In this document: one piece after another, positions 23,401 through 34,900 of the stretch
Position numbering within the stretch: position 1 is the stretch's first letter
Layout of the letters: every line of letters begins with the position of its first letter
Origin: Yamagishiella unicocca
Taxonomy: Eukaryota; Chlorophyta; Chlorophyceae; Chlamydomonadales; Volvocaceae
Length of the DNA stretch: 64,000 nt
Reading direction: 5' to 3'
Assembly: GCA_003116995.1 (NCBI GenBank)
Contig: BDSL01000021.1
Span: 620,001 to 684,000, forward strand
Notes under the pieces: generated by a model
What the model was told of the DNA's origin: nothing
Seen by the model: only the letters and a program-made list of their open reading frames with translations
Database searches by the model: none
Translations under genes and position numbers: made by a program

Positions 23401-26400
23401 GCAGTACATGTTGAGGAGGCCCGACGACATCTGCAAGATGGCCGAGTTCTCCTCGATCGACTGGAGCAGCTGCTGCTGCCTGAGCACGTTGACCGTCTCG
23501 GCGTCCCGCAGCGCGCGCAGCTGGTGCTTGGCGGCCCGCATGGGCAGCGCAATCTTGCTGGCGATGCGCATAGCCATGGTGCCAACGCGGTGCTCGCCGG
23601 GGGTGGAAGGGGCCTCGAAAACGGTGCGTGGAGCGTCCCTGTAGGCAGGCAGGGGGAAGGAGGGCGTTGACAGCCGGTCAGTCGTCAGTCGGCTAAAGGG
23701 AGTCGGCGAGCATGCTGGCCGGCAGAGTATTCTCCGTGAGGCGCGGTTGACACGGGCTGTGGACCCGACTTCGGGACGTGGGTTTTAGTGACATAAGACG
23801 CACACGCAAGCAGCCTAAACCACGACCATCAAACCGCCGTCCCAACAGCGTCCAGGTAGGTGGCCCTGCCAAGTTCCAACTCACCCGGGTCGGCCCATGC
23901 CAGGCCTGGAGCCACTGGGTGTCGCCGGCGAGCCACCACTTGATGGCGGCCGCGGCGTCAGCAGTGCACGGGAGGGCGACTGAGGGCGCGCGCCTGGCCC
24001 CGCGCCCACTAGCCCTGCAGCTCCTGGAGGATCAGTGCGACAGCGCACGCCCGACGGCGTCGCCGACAACCGAAGAGCCCCTGGCGCGCTGGGCCGCGAC
24101 GGCCGCAGCGGGCTGCCATGCACCGCGCCGTGGGGCATCAGCGTGTCGGTGGGGCCGACACTCGTGCTGTGGGCTGTCTCAGGTCCGCTCATGGCTCCCG
24201 ACCAGGAGGCGCGCGCCATACCGTTGCGAGCCAGGTTCGAACCCGGGAATCCCAGCGCACGCCCTTGACCGGCGCTGTGAAGCCTGGGCGAGCCGTTAAG
24301 GCTGGTGGCTATCGCTGGGGAATTGGACCGCCGGGCGGAGCTTGGGTGGACAATGGGAGGCGGGGCCCCGGGGGTGACGCTGGGAAGGCTGGCGGTTGGC
24401 AAAGGTGCGGAATTGGAGGCCGGAGTGCCAGCGGCCGCTGGAGGTGTGCCAGGAGCTGCTGGTCCATCTGCGGGAACGGGCCGGGTTTGCGTAAGGCAGG
24501 CAGGCGCGAGAGGATCATTGCAGGACAGGAAGGGAGCGCAGAGTAGTTGGGTCGACCGGTACCGGTGTCGTTATTGTGACGTGGTTACTGTGTCGTCCAA
24601 CGTCCACACTTTTGCCTCCGTCGTGCGCCTGATGCAAGTAGCTGCAAACCCAGCCAACATGGGGTGCAGCCCCAGCCAACATGAGGTACCCACGCAGTTG
24701 TTCGTTGCTCGCTGGTTGCAAGGCAAGGGCAAGGGATGCATTCCCACGCTACCACCATCCCGTCAGCCCAATGCACACAGAGCAGCCCCACCGCGCACGC
24801 CTCACCTCGCAGTCGAGGTTTTGCTTTGAGGAAGTTTGAGGGGCTGGGCGGCACCGCGAACGTCTCCGCGCCTCCGCCAAAGTGCCACCGCGGCTTGTTG
24901 ACAGCGTTCATCTTCTGGGGATGACGCATGGCAGCCGCCGCGGACGCAGCCATGGCCGTCGCCTCGTCCGCGTCCAGCCCGTCGTCCTCGTGGCTGCCAG
25001 AGTGCTCCGCAGGCAGGCCCGCAGCCTCCAGCTGGGCCGAGCTGTCCTCCTCGCCCACATCCCCGGCCGCCATGCACGTCGCCTCCACCTCCTGCTGCTC
25101 CACAGCCAGCTCCCGCATCGCGCTGCGCAGGTTCTCCAGCTCAGCCTGGCGGTTGACAGTTGGCGGTTGACAAATTACGTAAGGCGAGACCGGTAAGAAC
25201 GCGTTATGTTGGAGGGTTGCTGCTGGTCGAGCAAGCGGCGGCGACGGCGGCCGGCATGGCGGCTGCAGCGCGGATACATGACCGTACCTTCATGTCGGGC
25301 AGCTTCTCTCGCGCTCCCGCCATGCGCTCGCCCTCCTCCACGAATTTCTGCACGCCGTCGCCCAGCTGCTGCTCCGCGTACAAGCCGAAGTTGTCGATCC
25401 GCCCAGGGTCGAAGCGCTTCTTGCCCTGTAGCAAGCACCGTTTCGACCCAAAAACACTTTTCGACCCAGGCTTGCTTGCGGCACATCTAGGCGGGCGCAA
25501 GAGGAACACACAGGCCAAGAGTGCTGCAGCTGCTTACTGCATTCCTGCCGTGTCCAGCCGGAGTTCGAGCCACAAGTCCAACCCTGCCGTCCCAGCCAGA
25601 CGCGCTGTCCCGCGCGGCCTTCATCGCAAGGCAAGCGACAACGGCCCAGCAAACGCCAACAGCCCATTCCTGCCAGCCCAGCCCCAGGGTGCCCCATCCT
25701 CACATTCATGGCCACGTACGTGCCCACAGCAAGAAAGGCGGTCTTCTTGGCTCGCTGCACTGTTTGCCGCCAGTGGCTGGTGCCGGCGGGAACGGCCTTG
25801 GCTGCGCCTCCTGCACCCGCACCAGCAACCCCGCCATCGCCTGTGCTGCCCACAGCGCCCGCCTCGTTGGCGGACGTGCCACCTTCACGTGGGGAGGAGG
25901 GGAGGCACGCAGGAGGGCGCCGGTCAGGGTCGGGTCGTGGGCGGGCGACAGCGCTCTGAGGTTCGCTCTCTCTGGCTGCCGCGGCCCACCTGGCGAGACG
26001 GGGCTGGGCCCGTTCTTGCTGCTGTACAACCGCTGCAGCGTCGCCACCTGCTCCGCACTGCGCCGCGCCGCCTCCCTGCACAGCGGTGCGTGTCCGTGTG
26101 CGTCAATATCTGTGATACTCCAATACATATGTGGTAATTACCACTAAGCCGCGAAGTACGTGTGTGGGGTGTGGGTGTTTGGGTGTGGTCAGACCGGGGC
26201 GGAGTTGGGGACAGCCCGCGGCGGAGGAATGCGGGAATGATGAATCTGCGCCGTGTGGTTGACTAGCTGAGGGACTGACCGCATTGCCACGAATCCAACG
26301 GCAGGCGCGGGAAGCATGCAGGGGGAGGAAGGGGGTCTAAAAGCCTGGCCCCATGCCCAGCAGCTCTAACTTACATTCTGGGGCTGGAGCTGTCGGAGGC

Positions 26401-28355
26401 CTCCACGGCTTCAGCCGCGAGCGCAGCTAGCGGGGAGTTGCGGAGGATGGACGACGAGCTAGTGATGGGCCTGTCGCGGAGGGAAAGAGTGGGGTGAGCG
26501 CGGGGAACGGAACGGAAGAAATGACGGAGCGCGGTGGACCCACGGGTCGGGTCGGTTAGAAACACCCCGCAGCGCGCTTCAAGGCGGTCGAAAAATGCAT
26601 CATCTACAAAACGTCCCAACCAGCTCTACACATAATTGACCTGTCACGTCGAGCAGCAGTCCCGCGGCCATCAGACCGCCTGCCAACACGCCGGGACTCA
26701 CCCCCGCTCATACTGCTTCTGCTTCAGGTAAAAGTCCGCGTACTGCAGGTTCATCTGGATGTCGCCCTGGCCCCGCCGCAGCGCCATCAGCTGCCGCCGT
26801 TTGGCCTGTCGTGGTAGCAATGCAGGCGGGGCGCAGCGCGGGGCTCGCCGCCATATGGGCCTCACCACATCCCCAGGTCCTTCTGAGACACCCACCGCAG
26901 CCCGTTCCATCACGTGCAGGTTCGTGAACTAGCATGAAGCGGCAAGCTTCGGTCGTGGCCAACCCAAGTGCTCCAAAAGGACCCATCTCCTCAGTTGGCG
27001 GGCCCGCTTCCGCGTTTCCGTGCCGTTCCGTGCGCTGCAGGTTCGCGACCCACAATGACACCGGTACCGCCCCGCCCGCGCCCACCTCCTTTTCCAGCTC
27101 TCGTCTCCCCGCCGTTTCATCTTTCGATAGGGCCGCTTCAATGGACTCGCTGGCTTTACCAACTTGCGTCTGCGTGGTTGCGAACAGCCCGGGGAGGTGA
27201 AGGGTCAGGTCGGTGGGTGTGCGAGCTGTCAGGTGAATGGGAGTCTGGCATTTTGCGCAGGGTTATCCGACTCAAATGGCATAAGAAGCCTATTATGCCG
27301 AGCACAGCTCCTGCTCTGCACCGTGGCGGAACCGGCCCCTCACGAGAGGCGGCAGGCCCCGGGGCATTGCATCGGAGCGACAACAAGTACCACGAAAGAG
27401 AGGCGCACAGGCCCGTCGCAAAGCTACCGGCAAGCAGCACGTCATTGGCTATTGGGTGCTGTTTGCCAGTCCGTGTCTGTGACACGGCCAGGGAAGGGCT
27501 ATTGCATGTTGGGCAAGGTGCGGGTACGTGGAGCCCTTATCCCCGGGACCGACCCAGTCCTGCAAGAACAAATGCAGGCCCACCATCTCGCAGCATCCCG
27601 CATCATCACCTCCCGGCCCCGGCATACAAAGCCTGGCAGGCCCCCTCGCGCTGTCCGTATCCCCAGAAGTCTGCTGGCTGTGCGAGCGAGAGATGCGCTC
27701 GTATACAGCACTTGGTAATTGTGCTTCATTGCGGCGCTGTGCACCACCCGCCGGAATTGGTACTGTGACCTACCCCAAGCCAGTCCAATCGAGCGCTGAA
27801 GCTCTGGTTTTTCGCGAGAGCCGGGCGGTCATAGCCTGCGATATGAAGAAGTCCATCCTTAGAATCATGACGGCAGCCAGTTATGAACAGGCGCATTACC
27901 GCGCAGTTCACATGAGGCAGTAACGCGCATGTCAACGAGCAAGCCGCGTGTCTCAGTTTAAGAAAGCAGTTCCAGCCATAATAATAGCTGCATGATGGAG
28001 GTTCGAGGTGAACGCAAGCATGCTCTCCAAGGGGCACCGCCGCTATCCAGTGGAACGACTCTGGAGTGTTTCCTCACGCCAGCAGCCGCTCCTTACACGC
28101 AGACGGCACAAACCATAACTTTTTGCTGCCCCTACTAATGTTACTTGTAAACCGGGCAAGTGCTGCTCAGCTTGCTGCCGGGCTGCAGCTTTCGCATTTG
28201 GCTCGAAGCCGGCCAGCCACCCAGCTCCAAGTCCATCGCTATGAACACAAGTTCCATTATTTTGGCGAAGGCTTACCTCCAAGTTCATCAAGCTCCTTGC
28301 CGATAGTCGTCTTCGGCCCTTCCTCTAGGAAGTCCTTACTCGCAGCTCCACCCAT
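17466..28355 (-). CDS. Large multidomain protein with C-terminal universal-stress-protein fold, 23 exons, about 1,619 aa
   Basis: The role is unknown; the C-terminus is a nucleotide-binding-type USP (HUP) fold. Coding exons, 5' to 3': 28355-28277, 27162-27086, 26928-26896, 26805-26702, 26470-26375, 26075-25990, 25882-25704, 25425-25288, 25145-24806, 24467-23885, 23638-23396, 22974-22833, 22677-22394, 22181-21948, 21689-21557, 21318-20826, 20637-20533, 20222-19534, 19236-19072, 18858-18685, 18417-18221, 17976-17826, 17600-17466. They sum to 4,860 nt with all phases matching. The N-terminus MGGAASKD fits the myristoylation consensus (Gly2, Ser6). Residues about 40-130 are charged and helical; about 380-570 are Ser/Pro-rich and probably disordered. 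Residues about 590-960 form a conserved-looking region I cannot name (HVDDDVFVSARLG, DRGVNWLASWRLRDLIHYSP). The USP part starts near 1,330 (VIVVAVTDDPACLLAV) and includes LLVTGSMS...GSHSVVGSVALSLARDC...PILVV, the usual ATP-loop pattern. Weakest points: the 1.1-kb first intron and the 33-nt exon 3. Confidence 0.72.
17774..17800. repeat. (CA)n tract in the last intron of the USP-domain gene
   Basis: About 13 uninterrupted CA units lie in the intron between exons 22 and 23. Confidence 0.9.
19461..19503. repeat. (ATGG)n/ATGC repeat in the intron between exons 18 and 19
   Basis: Tetranucleotide repeats GGAT/GCAT just downstream (minus-strand sense) of the exon ending at 19534. Confidence 0.8.
21341..21360. 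repeat. Telomere-like (TTTAGGG)n array inside an intron
   Basis: Nearly three perfect TTTAGGG units on the plus strand, 22 bp from the exon boundary at 21318. This is the Arabidopsis-type telomere unit; the Chlamydomonas telomere unit is TTTTAGGG. Confidence 0.75.
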
Positions 28356-28933
28356 GTTTACCGCAGTCGCATCTCCAGTCCTCTTACGGCCTAATTAATG
28401 TCAAATAACCCAGCCTCTCAAAACCGGAGAGCCCAAACGCCTGTCCCAGTCAGTTCGTTTCTTCTTCGAGGAGTAACCGGTAAGATGTGAATTTGAATGA
28501 TATGGACGCTTTGCGCTCAACACTACGCTGAGAAGTTTGGAGTAACGGGCACGTTAGTGCGACATTGGTACGGAAATTGGTTGGAAGCTCGGACAGGCCA
28601 AGACTCTGCCAACAAGCCCCTCTTGGAAGCATCATATGGCAACAACTGTATCGTCGACTACTACAATGGGCCCTGTATATGGTGTGCAGCATGTGAGCCT
28701 GTGTTGTCACGCTACGCAGCCTGTGCGACGTCTAAACTTTCGGGTCTTCCTTGCTCAAACCTTCAAGATCATCACTCGTGATCCCTTTCCCGATTAGGTG
28801 TATGCAACCTGATAGGCAAGACACGTTTTGTACAAACTGGACTCCGGCAACCGCCCCTGCAGTGAAGTTCACCCTGAGGCAGTCGCTCAAAAAATAGTTA
28901 GGTTTAGGCTGTCTTCAAGTATTACAGCTTGCA
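28356..28933. promoter_or_regulatory. Divergent promoter shared by the USP-domain gene and the PKS gene
   Basis: Only 578 bp separate the ATG at 28355 (minus) from the ATG at 28934 (plus), so both 5' UTRs and promoters must lie here. I see no clear TATA box on either strand. An in-frame TAG at 28895-28897 precedes the PKS ATG, supporting that start unless a further upstream exon exists. Confidence 0.6.
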
Positions 28934-31900
28934 ATGGGAAACAAGGGCAGCGGCAGGGCCGACGATGCAACACCTCCAGATGACGACGGCGTTCCAACAG
29001 AAGTACCCCAGGCTGAGACCGATGCGCCCCGAGAAAGGCAAGCATCACACCTGGCGTCAACATCAACGTCAATTCCATCGATATCCTCACCGGGGGCTTC
29101 GCTTGCTGTCGGCCCCACCGCTGATCCATCAACGCCTGCCTCTGCACCGGCTTTGGGCATCAGCCTCGCCACAACTGCTGAGGAAGTCATCTCAGCCATG
29201 GCTCCTGCCCTAGATGCCTGGTCGTGCCTCGCGTATGCCCACGCTCATTACGGCAACCGCCTCGCGGTCGTTGACTTGGCATCTCCAATGGTGGCCACAC
29301 AGCCTGCAGCAGCAACTGCTGCTGCAGCATCCGTTAGCACCTTCAATGTGTCCATCGAATCAGCTCTGGAGATCGACCGGCTCTTCACGTACTCGCAGCT
29401 CTACAACCGTTCCCTTGCTGCTGCTGCCACGCTCCTTGCCGACGGCGTCCGGTGTGGAAGCCGTGTGGCCGTGATGCTGCGCAATTGCAGCGAAATCCTG
29501 GAGCTGCATTATGCCGCTGCCTTACTACGCGCTGTTATAGTCAACGTGGTGGGTGGGTGGGTGGGTGGGTGGGTGGGTGGGCCGATGGCAAACTGCAATC
29601 ACTTCCGAAGCTATGCCGGCGCCGGTCAATATTGGGGCTGTTCTAGCGCTGCTGATGACCCACTGCCGACCACCCGACTTGCTGGGCGCCATCTGAGCAC
29701 CTCCCCGCGCTCCGTTGCCTGCCCGGCCCTTCCAGAACGTCAACCTGGCGCCGCCAGAGCTGTCTTACATCCTCCGTGACTCGGAGGCGGAGGTCCTCAT
29801 CACCCATGGCGCCGAGTTCGGCGCCCTGATCGCCGCGGCACTCGCCGCGCCTGCACCCGCGACCGCCAGCGCCCCGCCTGCTGCGGCGACCGCGCCCGTC
29901 CACCTGCGCACCGTGTTAGTGGTTGACGACAGCAGCGCCGCCGTGACCGCCAGGCTTCTCGCCACTGGAGCCGTTCCCCCGGATAACCGCCTCACCGTTG
30001 TGCCGTACCACGACGCCATCGCGACGCCGCCAGGGGCGCAGCACGTCCACGACGCCGGCGAGCTGCGTGCCGCCGCCGCCACGGCTGCCACCCCCGCTGG
30101 AGACTCCGCCGGAGCTGCCGTCGTCCAGGAGTCCGACCCCGACGACCCATATCACATGTATTACACCAGCGGAACCACGGGTCTGCCCAAGGGTGTGCTG
30201 CTGAGCCACCGCATCGTCATGATGCACGCCATCGGCACCATCGCAGGTGGGCGGGAGGGCGCGCCTTCATCAGGCGGTGGCACTCGTTACGGGTTCGGTA
30301 CGGGTACGGGCTTGGTGGGTAGGGTGACATGACTTGGGGGGGAAGCGTCTGCGCAGGGGGGAAAACCGGGAGAGGGTGTCAACGGCAAATGTGAGTTGCG
30401 GAACATGGCAAAACTGTGGCGCTGGTGCCCTTTCCGGCCTCATGACGCCGATGGTGTTAGGAGTAACTGTTAAAGGGCTGGTATGTTTACTGTACTCCGC
30501 CGCCGCCGCTGCCATGCCTCAGAGATGCGCCTCCACGGCGGCGACGTGTGGGGTCACCTGGCGCCCCTCTTCCACCTGGTCGACGTGTTCGCGGTGTACG
30601 CCATCACGGCCGTTGGCGGCCGCCACGTCATCCTGCGGACCTTCACCCCCGTTGACGCCATCATCACGCTGGGTGAGCTGCGCCGCATGCCATAGTTGGG
30701 TGTTGCGTTATGGGCACCGCATCATCCAACCAACCTCGCCGTGTGCTTTTATCATTTTCACGTTTCGGAAAATGTGCTTCGGCCCACTTTACCTACCCTC
30801 ATGCCGTGCGGGAGCATGCTTTGCATAGGTCTGGCGCAAATTCTGCCATTTGGTATAATTCTCGGTTCCTTCCTCATCCCCTGCAGAGCGGGAGCGCATC
30901 ACCGCCACCAACGTCGCCTCCACCATGCTCACCATGATCGCCAACAACCCGATGCTGCCGCTGGCCAACGTCTCGAGCCTGCGCGTGCTCAGCTGCGGCG
31001 GCAGCCCGCAGTCGCCGGCGGTGCTGGCGCGCGCCGTGGCAGCGCTGGGATGCGAGATCTTCCTGTCGTACGGCATGACGGAGGTGTGCGGCAAGATCTC
31101 GATGAGCATCCTGCCGTACGGCTGGTGGCGGCGCTCCAGGGTAAGTTTATGAGTCACTGATTGGGTGTCTTCCAGTTGTTGGCCATGTACTCGCGCGCGC
31201 ACGCGTGTATCCCTTTACCAGCTACCACCTCTCTGGCGACTCCCGTTCCCCAGCACTTGCATCCTGAAGCTCCCAACCCAGATGCGGTGACCCACACACG
31301 GCGACCCACATTGCCGTGACCCACATGCTGTGTGTCTCCCTCTCTGCTGCGCTTGGAGCTTCCAAACCCACATGGGGCGACCCGCATGCGGTGACCCACA
31401 TGGGGCGACCCACATGGGGCGACCCGCATGCGGTGACCCACATGGGGCGACCCACATGGCGCGACCCGCATGCGGTGACCCACATTGCCGTGACCCACAT
31501 GCGGCGACCCGCATGCGATGCGCCAGCCGATCCAACCATGGCGGCAAGGATGCAACTGATCTTCCGTTTGCCTCCCTGCCTGACTGCCCCGCTGTCTCAC
31601 TGCCCCATTGCGCCAGGCTGCTCCCACGGAGTCGTCAGTGCAGGGCACAAGCAGCCTGGCCACGGCAGTCGCCATCTCCCCCTCCCTGGATATTACCTCC
31701 CTCACCCCGCCCCAGCTTATGGGTTTGGTGTTCAGCTGCGGCCGCCCGTTCGTGCTCATGGAGGTGCGGGGAGGGGGCCACGCACCGCAGAGGGCGGGAG
31801 TGGGTGCTCCTGGGTTGCAGGGTGGAGGTGAAGGTTGCGCCAACCTAGGGACATAAGGAAGAAGCATGGCTCCGATATTCTGTATCAGGGTTGAGGCGGC

Positions 31901-34900
31901 TACCTGGGGCTCTCGGTCGGCAAGCAGCCCTGGGCGGCGTACCTAACGTTATTGTGCGCTTTGTATCCTCTGCCGCGGCAGGTCCGTGTGGTCGTGGAGG
32001 ATGATCACGGCAGCCAGCATGATGCGACCCCCGGGTCGGCTGAGGTGGGAGAGGTGTGGTGCCGCGGACCAACCGTCTTCGAAGGTGAGATGGAGCTCCC
32101 ACGGCCTTCCCTCATCCTCCTCAGGCAAAGCTCCGCCAGTTTTGTTTTCGCCCAACGAACTCGTTCAACTCCCTAACCGCCGGCCTCCATCCCGTCCCCG
32201 CCTGCAGGATACTGGCACCGCGAGGCTGCCACCCGGGAGGCCTTCGCACCCGGAGGCTGGTTCCGGAGCGGAGACCTGGCGACGGTGGACTCGTCGGGCT
32301 ACATTCGCGTCGTGGATCGCAAAAAGGACATGGTGGGGCGCGGCGGGGTTACCGTGTGCCCGGCAGAAAAACAGGATGTAGCAGAGGCATGAAGCCACGG
32401 CTGGCGTCCGCAACCCGTAAGACGGCAGCCAGCCACCAACGCTGCAGCGCCTTTGCCCTGGCTTATTGCTTGCTGAATCGGCACGCCGTTCTGTAAGGCG
32501 TCCTTGTCTTCTTTTGCCCCGGATGGGCTCGCCTCCGTCCGCCGCTAACCCTGTTTGCCGGCCCTCGGGCGCTGCAGGTACTGGTCGGTGGCGAAAACGT
32601 GTATTGCAGCGAGGTGGAGGCGGTCCTGGAGGCGCACCCAGCCGTGGCGCAGGCCGCAGTGTTCGGCCTGCCCAATGCGCTGCTGGGTGAGGTCGTGATT
32701 GCCGCCGTTGTGATGCGGCAGGCAGTGGCGGCGGCCGCCGGCACCGAGGCCGCGGCAGCGCCCGCGCCGCCGGCGCCGATGGAGTCCGAGCTTGTGGTGT
32801 GGTGTCGGGAGAGGCTGGCGCACTACAAAGTGCCGGCAAAGGTGGGTTTGGAAGGAACCCATACGTCGGCATTGGAAAATGAAACCGATTAGGTGGGTAG
32901 GGTCGTCCAGAAGGGTGGGGCTCCGGTCCTCAGTGGAACAGTGGATGCTTAGGGGGTAAGTCGTGTGCGCGTAGGCACAGCTGATACCAGTGTACCGTTG
33001 TCTCATGGCGACTGGGGCATGTTTGAAGGGCGACAGCGCCTGTACTTGAACACATAACCGTCAACCGCCAACCGTCAACCGCCGACGCAGATCCATTTCC
33101 TGGACCGCCTGCCGGTCACCGGCTCCGGCAAGGTGCTCAAGACGGAGCTTCGCCGCAGCCTCCAGCCGCCCTCCAAGGGCCCTACCGCGGCAGCCGGCGC
33201 TGCTCGAGCAGGCGCTCCCGGCAGCGCCGCGACCGCAGCAACCGCCACCACAGTCTCACAGCCCCCGCAGCTGCCGTACAGCTCCCAGCCGCAACGGCCA
33301 TCCCCCCAGCCTCATCCGCCCTCAACGTACCCGGCTCCACGGCGCGCTACAGCGCCCCCCTTGCTGCCCCCGCGGGCCCAGGGCAGTCGCGCACCGGGCG
33401 TGCCTGATGCGGCGCTGCGTTTCGCAGCGGTGGTTCGTGCCGCCTTCGCCCCGGCTGCAGGTTCCGGAGCGCATCCCAGCGCCCCCATCGGGCCCTACGG
33501 GCCCTTCGGCCTGCCGCAGATCCCTCTGCACGCCGCCACGGACGCAGGCGCCACATACATCATCGTCCTACCTACGCCGCCGTCCGAGACATCCAACACA
33601 ACCGAAACTGCAACCGGCGGCCAGGGGCTGTCGGCCTATATCCAGGCATCCACAGCTGCTACGGCACATGCGCTGTACAGCGGCGCCAGCCACATCATCG
33701 TAATCGTACCAGGGCTTTCGCCGCCGCGCCTCGGCAGTGAGATCGCATCCACCACTCGCTTTCACTCCGGCGCTGATGTCCGGCTGGTTGCGGTGGACCC
33801 GAGCGCGTGCATGACCGACCCACGGGTCCTCCGCTTCGCGGTGCTGTCGGCCAAGCGCGGCATGCCGCCGATCGCGGCGGCGGCGACTGTAACATCCGCG
33901 GCGTGCGGTTTTGCAGACGCGACCTTGGCGACCGACGCTGCACCTGTGGGGCAGCCAGCGGCGCTGTCGCCGCATGTACGGCAGTTGTACGACGCAGTGC
34001 GCAAGGCGCTGCCCAGCCTGTCAATTGTGCCGCCCGTCACCATCACCGGGCAAGTACGCATGCTGGCAGCGGACCAGCCACTCGTGCTCGTCGCCGCCAG
34101 CACTAATGCAACCCCTGCCACTACCTCCACCGTCGCCACTTCTACGGCCATTGGCGCCGCCAGCAGCGGCGCCGCCACGCCGCCTCTGGCCGCTGTCGTC
34201 TCCGCGGCTTTGTCCGCAGGCGCTCGCCGGTTGGTCATTGCGACGATTGGACTTCCCACTGACGACGCCAGCTTCGCGGACGAGTGGGCTGCCGTACAAC
34301 GCCTCGTCGCGTCGACCCCCGGCACCGACGTGCGCGTCGCGGCGCTGCCTCCGCCGGCGCTCACTGATCCCGGCCTCATGCGCTACGCCTTGCTCTCCTC
34401 AAGCCGCGGCCTGCGACCCCTGGCAGGTATCCTCTTGCCTACTGCCGCTGCTACTGCTACTGCCGATACGCCGCCGTCGCCGGTCCTGCCTGCATCGGTC
34501 GGCGCCTACGCTTCAGCCGCAGCAACCCCGGCCGTCGCCGTGGCGGCTCCAGCCCCGCAACCTCCCCGGCCGGTGGCAGCGCTGCTGGCGGAGGTGGTTT
34601 CGGAGGTGCTCGGCGTCGACACGCCGCCGCCGGGCGCCACGCCGCTCATGTCCGCGGGCCTCAACTCATCGGCTGCCGTACAGCTGGTCTCCCGGCTGGA
34701 GGACCGCCTGGGGCTGCAGCTGACGCCCACCCTGGCCTTCGACTACCCCTCCATGGATGAGATGGAGGCATACCTCAGCGGCATCGCCGGCACTGCGGAC
34801 GCCGGCGGCGCCGTCGCGCATCACGCGCCGCTGTCGCCGCCGGTAGCTGCTGCTGCTACTGCACGGCTGCTCGTCCCACGCGTGTTGGACATCGTACGGG

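Larger units (their letters stand above)
29210..33141 (+). other. PKS loading domain: AMP-binding acyl ligase (CoA-ligase/FAAL type)
   Basis: Residues about 93-740. It activates a carboxylic acid as the acyl-adenylate for transfer to the following ACPs. Visible core motifs of the superfamily, in order: [13 protein letters not shown] (phosphate loop), [36 protein letters not shown]...GGENVY, and the C-terminal [10 protein letters not shown] with the catalytic Lys. The fold is spread over exons 1-9. Whether the acyl group goes to CoA or directly to ACP cannot be told from these motifs; fusion to ACPs favours the latter. Chain length of the starter is unknown. Confidence 0.88.

Noticed and set aside
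24230..24252. GGTTCGAACCC, a perfect-looking tRNA B box
   Set aside because: It lies inside a well-phased coding exon of the minus-strand gene, and I see no A box, anticodon arm or acceptor stem around it.
29549..29735. Read-through of the GTGG repeat as coding ([11 protein letters not shown])
   Set aside because: The repeat sits exactly at a donor. Splicing to 29736 restores the conserved acyl-ligase sequence, whereas read-through gives unrelated residues.
33133..33141. In-frame ATG-like start at the beginning of the exon 9 open frame as a separate gene
   Set aside because: The codon is CTG-flanked sequence in the conserved GSGKVLK motif of the ligase, so the exon continues the upstream domain.
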